Below are positions 10,943 through 21,405 of a DNA stretch of 64,000 bases, piece after piece. Every line of letters starts with the position of its first letter. The stretch's first letter is position 1. A model generated the notes under the pieces. The model was not told where the DNA came from and searched no databases. It was given only the letters and a program-made list of their open reading frames with translations. The DNA comes from Ophioceras dolichostomum (lineage: Eukaryota > Ascomycota > Sordariomycetes > Magnaporthales > Ophioceraceae): positions 37,907 to 101,906 of the forward strand of contig PYST01000125.1 in assembly GCA_003049485.1 (NCBI GenBank). The letters are read 5' to 3'. A program made the translations under genes and the position numbers.

Positions 10943-13178
10943 TCGACGAGGGCTGGATTTCGTATAGAGAGACTAATTTCCTTCCTTCCTTTTGTTTTCG
11001 TATCTGTTTGTATTACATCTCTTGGAGGCGGTAGGCGGGCATGGCACAACATGTGTGAAATAGACTTCGGCACTGGTTGAAATTTGCATATATCCCCGTC
11101 ACCCCACCTTTGGGGCTTCTCTTTAACCCGACGCCTGCGGTTGTTGATTATCAGTAGGTAAGGTGTATTATATGGTGACCTGCATAGATGCGCATGAACA
11201 CCTCGCAAGGTGACCCATCATCTTTACAAGGAAGAACGCCGTCAGTCTGGAGCACTCTCCCACGTGTACTGGTAGACAGGAACTTTCCTGCTACGTAACC
11301 CCATGACCCTTTTTGGATGTAACTCGCCGAACGGTAAAGCGGGAGGTGCCTCCGCTCGTACAAACATCATGTGTTCGCCTACGATACATACATAGGCTTG
11401 AGAGCTCAATTCCTAATCGGGCAGGAACCGTCTCTGCCAACCATAGACAACTGCCTCACTAATTCGTGGCATGGCCTGACAGCCCTTTTAGCGAGGAGCG
11501 TGCCGCCTGCGAGCGTCGAGGTTTGGGGGGCGGCAGGCTGTACTGACCGCCAAGGGCCCTAAGAGATGGGTTTCTGACACTAGAGACCAGTGAAACGAGC
11601 AAATCGACATGGATAACTGGTAAAAATCCCTGCTCTCGCAGAACCGCTCGCCCGGAGGGTTACTCTATTGGCTTGGTAGCGAGCATGGGGGGAAGGATGG
11701 GATGGGAAAGCATTCACATGGCAAACGACACTTAAGTTACTGGGCAGAGATTTCCCAGTGTCTTTAAAAGACGACTCTCATCTCATCGTTTTAGAAAGCT
11801 CTCCTTTCTACATTGTCATTTTTTCTTCTTGGGGGTCTTACAGCTGTTTCACTACCTACTACTGTTTGTGCCTAAGTTGGTAGTTGGTTGCTGGCTCATA
11901 AAGCTTGCCCCCCAAGACCCTCCCACGAACTGAAACGACCGCCAAACGGACAGCTCAAACCTGCCAAAAATGCCTTCGTGGTCCCGCGATCTATTCTTCG
12001 ACTCCCCCAAGGTCCCAGAGCAGGCAGTCTGGGACCGGACGCCGTCATTCTCGACGTCCGCGGCCGGCATGTGTCCCTGCGCAGCCTGCTTCTACTCGTT
12101 GCCATCAGCACACGGCCCTCATCATCGCACATCATCAACGAAAGACACGAAGAGCAGCCACCGCGAGACCAAGAAGCCCAAGAGCAGCGGCAAGAAGACG
12201 ACGAAGAGCAGCAGCAGCGGCAAAAACCTCCTCCTCTCTAGCGGCCACTATTACTACCTCAGGAGGCGAAAGAGTTCTGCAAGCATAGCTTCGGACTTCG
12301 TGCCTCTTGTTGAACAGGTGGAAAACGCAAGTTGAAAGGACAGCAGCGTCTTCAAAGGCTGGCACGCATAAAGAAAGGACGGGGGGCGGTGGAGGGAGAT
12401 GGGGAGAGGGAGGCTCTCGACGGCGGGGACGCTTCATTGGCGCCAATGCATCGGGGCTCCTTCGGGGGATAGGGGGAGGAGACACGAGGACCACCTTGAC
12501 TCGAGGAAAGAAGGGCGCTGCTTTTCGGACAGGCCATTTCCATGTGCGATTTCCGTTTCGCCGACATGTCGCGTCTGGGCAGTCTGGGGGATGTCGGGTT
12601 CGCAGTGGGGAGTGAGTGTGGACTGGTAGTGGCGACCTGGGGAGAAGACTGGGGAAAGACCGGAGAAGAGGAGTTCGTGAGGGCTGTGGGGGTGGGGGAG
12701 GGTCCGCAAGTTTATCAGCGTCTCAGCGTGTCAGCCTGGCACCTTCAGGACCCCAGATTGCAGCGGAGATAGCTGGAGCGCGTCAGGCCACGCCGGGCCA
12801 GCGGCGACAGGGGGCTGGGGTCATCAATACATCTGCAGCGGGTGGTCTGCGGTGGCCCAGAACACCTTACCACCACCTGCGAAATTTTCATTCCTCCCCG
12901 CAAGCTGCAAGAAACCAATCGCGAACCCGACGAATCGACCTTTCCGATATCTGAAAGTGGAAACCCGAGCGGGTTCGTTCATCGAGATTCGGGGGCAGTG
13001 AGAAACACGCGAGCAGAGAGGTTCAAGTTCCCACCTGGCATCCATGTAGGATTTTGAGCCATCGACCTTCTCAGAGTCGAATTGACGTCATCTTTGCACC
13101 CCATGAATGACGAGGCTGTCATCTCGGACGAGTGTCTCGATACGAGACACTGAACGGCTTCCCTCACTTAAGAAAATC
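10943..13178. other. Long intergenic region, mostly without a supported gene
   Basis: 2.2 kb between LSC2 and the fructosamine-kinase-like gene. One small candidate frame (11970-12335) is listed separately. The rest has overlapping short frames on both strands that read as low-complexity or antisense noise. A T-rich stretch (11816-11832) precedes the candidate. Confidence 0.45.
11970..12335 (+). CDS. Candidate small Ser/Lys-rich protein (uncertain)
   Basis: A 121-codon frame opening MPSWSRDLFFDSPKVPEQAVWD, with a favourable context before the ATG (ccaaaaATGC). The first 40 residues look protein-like; then CPCAACFYS and a long KSSGKKTTKSSSSGK-type basic/serine stretch. No family is recognisable, and overlapping frames of similar length exist on both strands, so it could be noise. 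It would be the only gene between LSC2 and the kinase at 13179. Confidence 0.3.
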   Translation: MPSWSRDLFFDSPKVPEQAVWDRTPSFSTSAAGMCPCAACFYSLPSAHGPHHRTSSTKDTKSSHRETKKPKSSGKKTTKSSSSGKNLLLSSGHYYYLRRRKSSASIASDFVPLVEQVENAS

Positions 13179-14482
13179 ATGGCGCCAAAAGTCGACCCGG
13201 CAATAGTTGCAGCCCTCAGACTGGACCCCGATACGGCCAAGATTACATCGCATGGCAGCTCCGGCTTCTCGTCGACTTTCAAGCTTTCTGGAACGGTGAA
13301 CGGGAAAGAGAGGCTGTTCTTCGTCAAGACTGGCTCTGGCAAGGATGCGGAGACAATGTTCAGAGGTTCGGCCTTACTTTTACTGACAGTCAGGGAAGGA
13401 AATGCCTTGCAATTACACACGTTGCCCGTGCCTACCTCCATTACCATGCTGCTGCTGGCTGCACACCACATACTTGCTTGTGACCAGAAGAGTCAACGAG
13501 GAAACGTTTTGCTTACGACGACTTCATGATCTGACTGACACCCACGTGGCAGGGGAGCACGCCTCCCTAAACGCCATCCACGCCGCCGTGCCGGACTTTT
13601 GCCCCGCGTCACACGCACACGGCGCCATGTCCGCCGCCTCGCCGTCGCGATTCTTCCTCGCGACCGACTTCCTCGACCTAGGCGGCTCTTCTGCCTCAAC
13701 AGGCAAGAAAGGAGGTTCCGGGCGATCCCTGGCGTCCAAACTCGCCCAGCTGGCCACGACGCCCGCGCCGGTCCCCGAAGGAGGAGAAGGAGATGGCAAG
13801 CCAATGTTCGGGTTCCCCGTGCCGACGTGCTGCGGCTCGACGGTGCAGGACAACTCGTGGCGGGAGTCCTGGGCCGACTTCTACGCGGACAGCCGGCTGC
13901 GCGCCATCCTGCGCGAGTGCGTGCGAGCGAACGGGCCGGACGCGGAGCTGGAGGGGAGCGTCGAGCGCGTGGCGGCGACGGTGGTCCCGCGGCTGCTGGG
14001 CGAGGGCCGCCTGAAGGGGGTGAAGCCGGTTGTCGTGCATGGGGACCTCTGGAGCGGGAATCACAGCGTGGGGAGGATAGTGGGTGGCGGCAGCAGCAGC
14101 GACGGCGGCGTCGAGGAGGTTGTCTTCGACCCCTCGTGCGTGTATGGCCACTCCGAGTATGAGCTGGGCATCATGCGCATGTTTGGTGGATATGGCGCGG
14201 CGTTTTGGAGGGAGTATGGGGAGCTGGTGCGCAAAGCTGAGCCGGAGGAGGAGTGGGATGATCGGATATCCCTCTACGAGCTGTATGTGTTTCATTACCC
14301 GTGCCCCTCCCTCCCCTTCCTGTTCTCCTCGGGTACTCCTGATGAACAGCTGCACCGAATCACTAATATCGCTTTCTGTGACGTGCAGTTATCACCACCT
14401 GAACCACTTTGCACTGTTTGGCGGTGGCTACAGGAGCGGCGCCATGGGGATAATGAGGAAGCTGATCTCAAAGTACGGGTGA
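13179..14482 (+). CDS. Fructosamine/ketosamine-3-kinase family protein
   Basis: Member of the FN3K family, which phosphorylates sugars bound to protein amines so that the adduct falls off (deglycation). Exons 13179-13365, 13553-14282, 14389-14482 give 1,011 nt (336 aa), close to the usual 290-340. The nucleotide-binding start KITSHGSSGFSSTFKL and the lysine in LFFVKTG are in exon 1; splicing restores FRGEHASLNAI, the typical ExxxL helix. Exon 2 has the catalytic VVHGDLWSGN (about 223-232) and the metal-binding VVFDPSCVYGHSEYELGIM; exon 3 gives YHHLNHFALFGGGYRSGA, the conserved C-terminal helix. The stop TGA sits inside a GTGA tandem repeat that also looks like a splice donor, so the last few residues are less certain. 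Substrate in fungi is inferred. Confidence 0.88.
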
Positions 14483-15225
14483 GTGAGTGAGTGAGTGAAC
14501 GCTGGGCACCGAATGCTGGCTGCATTAACTTCGTGGCCAACTAGAAGTGGCTGCTTCTGGCGAGAATGGCCTCATATCAAGTCAGGGCATCGAGTGACTA
14601 CAGTTGGAAGACATGCTGTAAATTCAGGGGAAATGGCGGTCAGGCCCATAGTATCGATGTATCCACACTATTTTTTTTCTGAAGCCCACTACCCTAGAAA
14701 GGCTTGGCATGGCTCGCCGTTGTAAATTTCTCCGTTGTCCTGATCTATGTGTACGATAACAATAGCGACGAGACGGGGAAAATCATTAGTTCTTGCCACT
14801 GGCAGGTGGGTGGGCTTTTGTAGTGACCAATGTGCCCTCCCAAGGACGGACGTGGGACGTACGTGCCGTTGTGCTGTGCTGTGGCGGCCTCGTGCGTCGA
14901 TCATCTGAACATTTTTTGTGGGAGAAAAAAGAAACGGGAGATCCTTTATTCCAGAACCTGGTTGTTGCAGGGATCCGCGGAAATTTGGCCAATCACGCGC
15001 GTCAGTGCGGACCCTTCAACAAAGGTGTACTTCCAACTGTCACTGTCAAGTTGCCGACGACCAGCTGGCCATTATTGAAAGACATCGTCATTGTTCTGTC
15101 CTTTCCGTGCGTTTTAAAGTTGCAGAGGGGACGGCCATGGATGTTTGCTCTCGCTTCTAGCCTTCTACATAGACGATCTACTCTAGGTAATTATCTGTTT
15201 AATTTTTCTTCTAGCAACTACGACG
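14483..15225. other. Intergenic, promoter of sey1
   Basis: 743 nt without a supported gene. The final 60 nt are pyrimidine-rich (for example ttaatttttcttctag just before the ATG at 15226), typical of a fungal core promoter or 5' UTR. Confidence 0.5.
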
Positions 15226-18122
15226 ATGAACGGCAGTTTCGCGGCGGTTGGCAGCCAGCCATCCGCTCAGGAGTACGAACATGGCATCCAGGTTGTCGAT
15301 GAGGATAAGGAGTTCAAGTACGTTCTGTTCACGACACCCGTCTCGGCACCCGTCTCGGCTTCCCTCCCCTCCCCCTCTTGTATGCGTGCGCATGCAGGCT
15401 ACATCCCACGATCTACTAGAATCTCCATGCTAACTTTTTGCTCGCTCTTGCGAATAGCTCCAATGTCAACGACTACCTCCACCAGACGCAAGTGGCCGAT
15501 GCCGGCTTCAACTACCACCTCATCTCTGTGTTCGGCTCGCAGTCCACCGGCAAGTCAACACTGCTAAACCACCTGTTCGGCACGGAGTTCAGCGTCATGT
15601 CCGAGTCGGAGAGGCGGCAGACCACCAAGGGCATCTGGATGTCCAAGAACAAGAGGGTCGGCGCCGGCGACGTCAAGATGGCCGATAACATCCTCGTCAT
15701 GGACGTCGAGGGCACTGACGGTCGCGAGCGCGGCGAAGACCAGGACTTCGAGCGCAAGAGCGCCCTGTTCGCCCTGGCCACCAGCGAGGTCCTTATTGTC
15801 AATATCTGGGAGCACCAGGTCGGCTTGTACCAGGGCGCGAACATGGGCCTGTTGAAGACGGTTTTCGAGGTCAACCTGCAGCTCTTCCTCAAGGACAAGC
15901 AGTGAGTATTCCCCTAATAGCTCTTGCTCTGATGCAATATCGTGCATACATACTAACTCTAGCCTTGTTTTTGCCGATATAGGTCATCCCCACGCTCCCT
16001 GCTCTTCTTCGTTATCCGCGATCACATCGGAAACACCCCACTCTCCAACCTCCGCAACACGTTGATTCAAGACCTATCCAAGATATGGTCCTCGATTTCC
16101 AAGCCGCCAGCGCTCGAAAACTCCAAGATCGACGACTACTTCGACTTCGCCTTCGCCGCCCTTCCGCACAAGATCCTGCAGCCGGAAAAGTTCGTGTCGG
16201 AGGTCGAGAAGCTGGGCGAGCGGTTCGTTCCAGGGCACCGCTCCACCAAGGATCAGGAGTTCGTGGGGGGCGTGTTCCTGTCGGAATACCACCGCAGGAT
16301 CCCAGCCGATGGTTTCTCGGTGTACGCCGAGGGCATCTGGGACCAGATCGTGAACAACAAGGACCTGGACCTGCCGACACAGCAGGAGCTTCTCGCACAG
16401 TTCCGCTGTGACGAGATCTCGAGGGAGGTGCTGGTCGCGTTCGACGAGGCCATCGTGCCGCTGGAGGAGAGGCAGGCTGAGGCCGTCCGCCTCGGCAAGC
16501 CGGCTGTGCTCGCGGACCTGGGAAAGACGGGGAGTGCAGCCCGGGCCAAGTGCATGAAGGACTTCGAGGTCCAGGCAAGCCGGTACCACAAGGGCGTGTA
16601 TGCGAGGAAACGAACCGAGTTGGACTCCAAGGTCGAGACACGCCTCAAGGCGCTGTACCACGGCCAACTCTCTGCCGCACACAAAGCTGGCGTGGTCGCG
16701 TTTAGCGACGCCGTCACCGCCGCTGTGAAGGCTGGGCAGAAGTCGGGCGGCTCGTACGAGTTCGCCGAGATCGTTGAGAAGCAGAAGAGCAAAACCCTGT
16801 CAATTTTCAAAGATGAGGCACAGGGTCTCGCGATCCAGGGCGTGCCGTGGACGAACTTCAAACCCCAGTACCTGCTCTTCGAGAAGGAGCTTGACGAGGT
16901 GAGCGCCCGGCTGCGCAAGGATGAGATGCGCCGGCTCGCCACGCGCGTCGAACGCTGGGTACGGTCTCGCCTAGGCGACGCTGTCGGTCTGGAGTTCAAC
17001 AAACTTGGCTCCGGCCGGGGCGGGTCTGGGGCGCCCGAGACAGGCGAGAAGCCCGCCACAGAGAAGGACCTGTGGGACCGCATCTGGGCAGTCTTTGTGG
17101 ATATCGTGAAGGAGGCGCAGGACCGGTTCGCGGACCGAGCCAAGAGCTTCGAGGCCAGCGAGGAAGAGGTCGAGGTAGGGCTCTGGCGGCTGCGGCGCAA
17201 GTCCTGGGTCGCGCTCCGGGAGAAGATCGAGGAGGAGGTCATGGAGGGCAACATCTTGCTCAAGTTGAGGGAGAACTTCGAGGACAAGTTCCGGTACGAC
17301 GAGGAGGGCGTGCCGCGGATTTGGAGGCCATCGGACGATATCGAGGGCCTCTACACGCGCGCCAGGGAGTCTACCCTCGCGCTGATCCCGCTGCTGTCGA
17401 GGTTCCGGCTCGCGGCGACGTACGCGCCTCCCGACCTCCCCGGATGGGTGGGGCTGCAGCCGCCCGGGGTCGAGGCGGAGGACGAGGACGACCTGGCGCC
17501 CATCGGCGGGATCGACGAGGAGGACGGGAAGAGCCTCGAGGAGGAGATGACAGTCCTGAGCGAGAGCAAGCGGCAGGACCTCGTGGTGCGGTTCAAGAAG
17601 ACGGCCGACGGCGTCTACGTCGAGGCGAAGCGGGGCGCGCTCGGCGGGATAACACAGGTGCCGCTCTACTTCTACATCCTGCTGCTGGTGCTCGGCTGGA
17701 ACGAGATCTGGATGGGTACGCTCTCGCCGTTTCTTCTGCCCCTCCTCGTTCTGCCACTATTGCTGCCCAAGTCCGTTGGCCAGAGGAGCAAAGACGCAAT
17801 ACTAACCATCTACCTAGTCCTCCGGAACCCGTTCCTCTTCCTGCTCATCGTCATGCTGGCCGGCGGCACGTACGTGGCCTACAACCTCAACCTGCTCGGC
17901 CCCATGTACCAGATGGCCAACGCGGCGACGAATCAGGCGGCCGAGATCGGCAAGCAGAGGCTCAGGGACTTCCTCGAGAACAACGACACGGCCAGGCAGG
18001 CGCTCGCGATGCCGGCCAGGCCGCAGCAGCAACAAGGGCGGGACAGCGACTCTGTCAGCTTGGACACGCTGGATAGCAGGGGCAAGAAGAAGCAGCGGGC
18101 CGATGACGACGACGCGATTTAA
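15226..18122 (+). CDS. sey1: Sey1/atlastin-RHD3-type ER membrane fusion GTPase
   Basis: Dynamin-like GTPase that fuses ER tubules. Exons 15226-15317, 15458-15901, 15983-17715, 17818-18122 give 2,574 nt (857 aa), normal for Sey1. Seen: GTPase P-loop GSQSTGKST (57-65), switch region TTKGIWMS, DVEGTDGRE, and FFVIRDHIG (the RD motif of this family). A long helical middle domain follows, then a membrane hairpin (about residues 735-778) read as LYFYILLLVLGWNEIWM|VLRNPFLFLLIVMLAGGTYVAY, and an acidic/basic cytosolic tail. The third intron (17716-17817) falls between the two membrane segments, is 102 nt and has no stop, so unspliced RNA stays in frame. The spliced junction WNEIWMVLRNP is the conserved form. 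Confidence 0.95.
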
Positions 18123-18499
18123 AGGGGTGGATGGTAAGTTCCCCCCTAGTGTCGCTCGGCTTTACATTGGCCTACCTGCAGCCTTTGCAGGAGAATGGGC
18201 TAGTTAGTTAATTCGTTTCATATATTCGTGAAAGAGCATTACTTCCTTGCAGCAGTATCTCGAGTTGTCTTGGATTAATTGGCAGTTTGGCAGATGGGAG
18301 GGACAACCGGGAATCAGAGTGCATGGACTGGGTGCTCCCACATGGGGATGGGTCTGCGTTGAGCTGGTCAACCCTGTCTGGTCTCTGAATCCCTTCATCT
18401 CCCATTCGTTCAATACGCACCCAGGAAATGGGCGGCGTCGCAACATGATATTAGACTCTCAGTACATCATTGAAAACGTAGCCATAATTGCATTTCACC
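18123..18499. other. Spacer between sey1 and the first repeat island
   Basis: 377 nt. Probably includes the sey1 3' UTR. No homology seen to the repeat copies that begin near 18500. Confidence 0.4.
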
Positions 18500-18800
18500 C
18501 CAACCGCTTACAAAACCGCGGGAAGCAGCGTGTACTCGCAAGCGACGAGGCTCTGAAACTCATTGACGAGCTCAAGGCTGGATGGGAGTTGCCAGAACCT
18601 ATCCTTGCCCAATGGTGATAGGCTCCAGGCCGCGGTCAGCAGCAGTCACTCGTCTGGTGATCACTCGTTACCCAATACCGGGACCAAAGATGAGCTCACA
18701 GATGCTAGCCTTTTTCGCCGGTCGAATCGTCGACATGCGCCTGGGCTCCGGCTTTACGGGGACGGAACCCCCTTCTCCTCCTTGTCATTGGGGTGCCCAA
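18500..18800 (+). pseudogene. Repeat-family gene relic, copy A (N-terminal part)
   Basis: Plus-strand fragment matching the start of the large copy at 27200-30218. It shares RLQNRGKQRV, then LKLIDELKAGWELPEP (copy D: VKLIDELKAGWEIPNP), then GDHSLPNTG, DASLF and FAGRIVDM (copy D: FADRVIDM). The frame is broken: a TGA TAG pair follows the first segment (about 18616-18621), and a frame change lies inside DASLF. It ends at HWGAQQK near 18800, where the sequence jumps to a block otherwise found at 30415-30560. No start or stop makes it a gene. It lies in the opposite orientation to copy B, 360 nt away. Confidence 0.7.
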
Positions 18801-18915
18801 CAGAAAAAACGGGAAGGAGCAGTTGTGAGTAATCGAGGAGAAAGATGAGATTAAAATACAAAGGGACACGCAGCCAGAGTAAAAGGAAGAGCCATGCCAT
18901 GATCGCTAGAAGCGA
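18801..18915 (+). repeat. Repeat block shared with 30415-30560
   Basis: Runs aaacgggaaggagca, gtgagt, agaaagatgagat, then aaaaggaagagccatg. The same words in the same order and on the same strand are at 30430-30535. At 30.4 kb this block lies upstream of the minus-strand copy D; here it follows a plus-strand copy. A breakpoint or inversion must therefore separate them. Confidence 0.65.
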
Positions 18916-19159
18916 CCTTGGGCTTTTCTAGAGGCCAAAGTATCCGAGCTAAGATCCTTGCCCCAAATCTCACCGTAGATCTCTCAACAGGTTGACGGAA
19001 TCTGCCCATAGAGACCAGTGCTTTCGAAGCTCGATCCATACGTACCTCTCAACGCAATCTGTGATACTTCAACGCAATACGAAACTACAAACACGAAGCT
19101 AGCACTGTTCCTAACCACTAACCCTAACGCCTAAACCCCGGCCCGGCGCTGCAATCGCA

Positions 19160-19700
19160 ATATTGAGCTCCGTTTCCGTGGTAGATTACGAACGACGCTT
19201 CATCCTTGTGCCAAGGCTCACGGAGGAGGAGATGAGGCTTCACTTGGGGTTGCGTATTTGTAAGGCTGTCCTCGGTCACAGTCGCCGAGGTCCACGGTCC
19301 GTTGGTATTCGCTCTCCGCCAGGTGTGAGCGGATGCGCATTGGCACCGTCTGAGTCTGCGAGACTCGGTGGCTCTTCCCTGAGAATGTATACCGCGTACA
19401 GCTGGGCTTCTGGCGCAGGGTACTACGGGAAAACGCGTTTCCGTCATGCCGTGATTATGGAGCTTAGGCGATCCAGGCGAGGGCAGCGTTTGCCACTCGC
19501 TTTGAGTTGGTCTGCATAGGCGGCATTCTGGCTCTCTACTCGCCCGGCATTCCACCATTGCTGGACTTCAGCGAAACGAGTTTGAGCGTCGAGATATGCC
19601 GTGGCTTTCTGTCCTTTCTGTTGGGCGCCCCAATGGCAAGGAGGAGGAGGGAGTTCCGTTCCCGCCACCGTCACTGCTGCCGATTCCGCTGCCACCGTTG
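19160..19700 (-). pseudogene. Repeat-family gene relic, copy B (internally deleted)
   Basis: Minus-strand fragment homologous to copy D, read from right to left. It begins ELPPPPCHWGAQQK, ATAYLDAQTRFAEVQQWWNAGR, AAYADQLKASGKRCPRLDRLS. Two internal deletions relative to copy D follow: the part after PRLDRLS, and the part after EEPPSLADS. It then ends ATVTEDSLTNTQPQVKPHLLREPW. At the last segment this copy has CAA (Gln) where copy D has a TAG stop, which shows the ancestral frame was open there. Several frame changes make it a pseudogene. The first segment overlaps the end of copy A in content, so A and B are separate copies, not halves of one. Confidence 0.7.
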
Positions 19701-19946
19701 TTGCATTCCTCCCACATCCCTGATGACTTAATGGACGACCCCCTTCTTGAGCAGATCACAGGCGTGTACGCCCAAAACCGTCAGGCGTTCGAGGAGTAAC
19801 CAGGATCTGTTGGCCCTTCTTCATTGACAACATTCCCAACGGCGCGACCCAGGACGGTCAGGACCTCTTTGTTCCTGTCACTAAGTTGGCCACTCACCAG
19901 GAGGTACCCGTGGTCGGGTTCACGGGGGTTGCCGGAGTCAACAAAC
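19701..19946. other. Flank of copy B with open frames on both strands
   Basis: Between copy B and MITE-1. Plus strand reads WPFFIDNIPNGATQDGQDLF...VPVVGFTGVAGVNKQST up to the MITE; minus strand is also open (GNPREPDHGYLLVSGQLSDRNK). I cannot tell which, if either, was coding. It may be more of the repeat family. Confidence 0.3.
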
Positions 19947-19954
19947 AATCCACC

Positions 19955-20085
19955 CTGAGCCTGCCGTGCAATGTAAGTAGCGTAGTGTAAGGTATTGTAT
20001 TTCGTAATATGACTCCCATCCCCCAGCGTGTGTTCTACGCCGTACTGTCCAAAGCACATTACAATACAATACATTTCAGGCCCTG
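19955..20085. mobile_element. MITE-1: 131-bp hAT-type non-autonomous element with 8-bp target duplication
   Basis: Left end CTGAGCCTG..GCAATGTAAG; right end, read inward, CAGGGCCTGAAATGTATTG. These are imperfect terminal inverted repeats of the same type as MITE-2 and MITE-3. Flanks are AATCCACC (19947-19954) and GATCCACC (20086-20093), a 7-of-8 match. The 8-bp duplication and CAG-type termini are hallmarks of the hAT superfamily (established knowledge). It ends 43 nt beyond the stop codon of the dienelactone hydrolase gene and so lies in, or next to, that gene's 3' UTR. There is no transposase inside. Confidence 0.7.
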
Positions 20086-20128
20086 GATCCACCGAAGGTG
20101 AAAGATCCGGTTTACAGATACCCCATCA

Positions 20129-21405
20129 TCAACACACATGCTCCAACTTCTGCACCGACCCATCCGAAGGCCCCAGCTCCGTCTTCAGCACCCTGCCGAA
20201 CAGCTCGAGCAGGATCTCGAAGCACACCTTCGTGACGGCCGGGTCGTAGCGGCCCTTGCTCAGCTCGTCGCGGATGAATGCGTGCTGGGCCCACGCGAAC
20301 TCGTAGAAGCTGAAGACCACGCCGGCCTCGCGCAGCTTGGCCCGGATGAGGTCCCGCCCGGCGTCCGGGACGTGCGTGTCCTTGACGCCGAAGATCATGG
20401 CCACCTCGCCCTTGAGCTGGGGGAGCAGGTCGAGCGTGTGGACGGACCCCTCCGGCGCCGTGGCGGACGTGTTGGCGCCGCTGTTGGGGCCGAGGGTCCG
20501 CGAGTGCACGTCTGTCGCGAAGTAGGCGACGCAGGCGGCGATGCGTGGGTCGAGCTTTTCGGGTTGTGACGACCCGTCGGTGAGGTTAGGTAGGTTCCCA
20601 TATCGCTAGTCTAAGGGGGCGAGATTGAGAAGCAGGCGAGCGGGGCACTCACGCTGGCTCGGAGCGCAAGATGACCGCCCAGACACATCCCCGTAGCGCC
20701 GATTCGGCCGGTGCATGTTGGCAGACTGAGGAGATAGGACACGGACTCGCGGGAGTCTATGTCGTAGGACTCCAGGGTCTGCGGGGGCAGGTGTCAGTCA
20801 CCACTTGAACAGAAATCATCATATCTCCAGAGCTCGGAGATGAGACGAGCTTCCAGACCATACCTTCTTCACTTTCCACTCGTTCCCCTGGTCGGTCCCG
20901 GGCACATCGTAGGCCAGCGGTTCCGGCCCGGTGAAGTCATGGTAGCTGCTCGGTGCGGCGACGATGTACCCCTGCCCTGCGATCTGACGCGCGAACCGCG
21001 CAACCGGGCCGGTGACTTGATGGGGACAATCAGCATGGATATATCGGAGCCGGCCGGCTGGTATCTTTCTTTGGTCGCTCACCTTGGTAAATCTCGCTGA
21101 ACAGCACAACACCGGGGAAGCGACTGTGGCGGTGATGAATACAGATGATATCAACAACTGCTATTTCAAAATGGACTCCATCAATAACTTTAAGACGCAC
21201 GCGTTGGGATATTGCGGAATAGTCGGATGGAATACGAAAATCCCTGCATGATAGATTGGATGGTTAGGCTAGATCCCTGGAACAGTGTCTGCTGGCTGGT
21301 TCCTGCCCGCGATGAGGGGCGAGAGGGAAAGGGGTATTGACTCATAGACGTGTCAACGCCATTGACGTTGGTTTGCACATCGTGGTGAGTTTCCTTAATC
21401 AACAT
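20129..21405 (-). CDS. Dienelactone hydrolase family protein, 6 exons
   Basis: Alpha/beta hydrolase of the carboxymethylenebutenolidase type. Minus-strand exons 21405-21342, 21243-21201, 21123-21083, 21015-20864, 20778-20653 and 20554-20129 give 852 nt (283 aa). Two micro-exons (43 and 41 nt) rebuild the conserved start MLIKETHHDVQTNVNG..MRIFVFHPTIPQYPNARFPGVV (split here) and LFSEIYQVTGPVARFARQ. The catalytic triad is visible: Cys132 in GATGMCLGGH, Asp201 in GVKDTHVP, His233 in WAQHAF. Bacterial relatives open dienelactones in chloroaromatic breakdown; the substrate in fungi is usually unknown. All junctions use GT..AG and keep frame. Its 3' end abuts MITE-1. Confidence 0.9.

Noticed and set aside
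17072..18076. 334-codon frame in another phase of Sey1
   Set aside because: Arg/Gly/Ala-rich shadow of the real frame, which has the family motifs.
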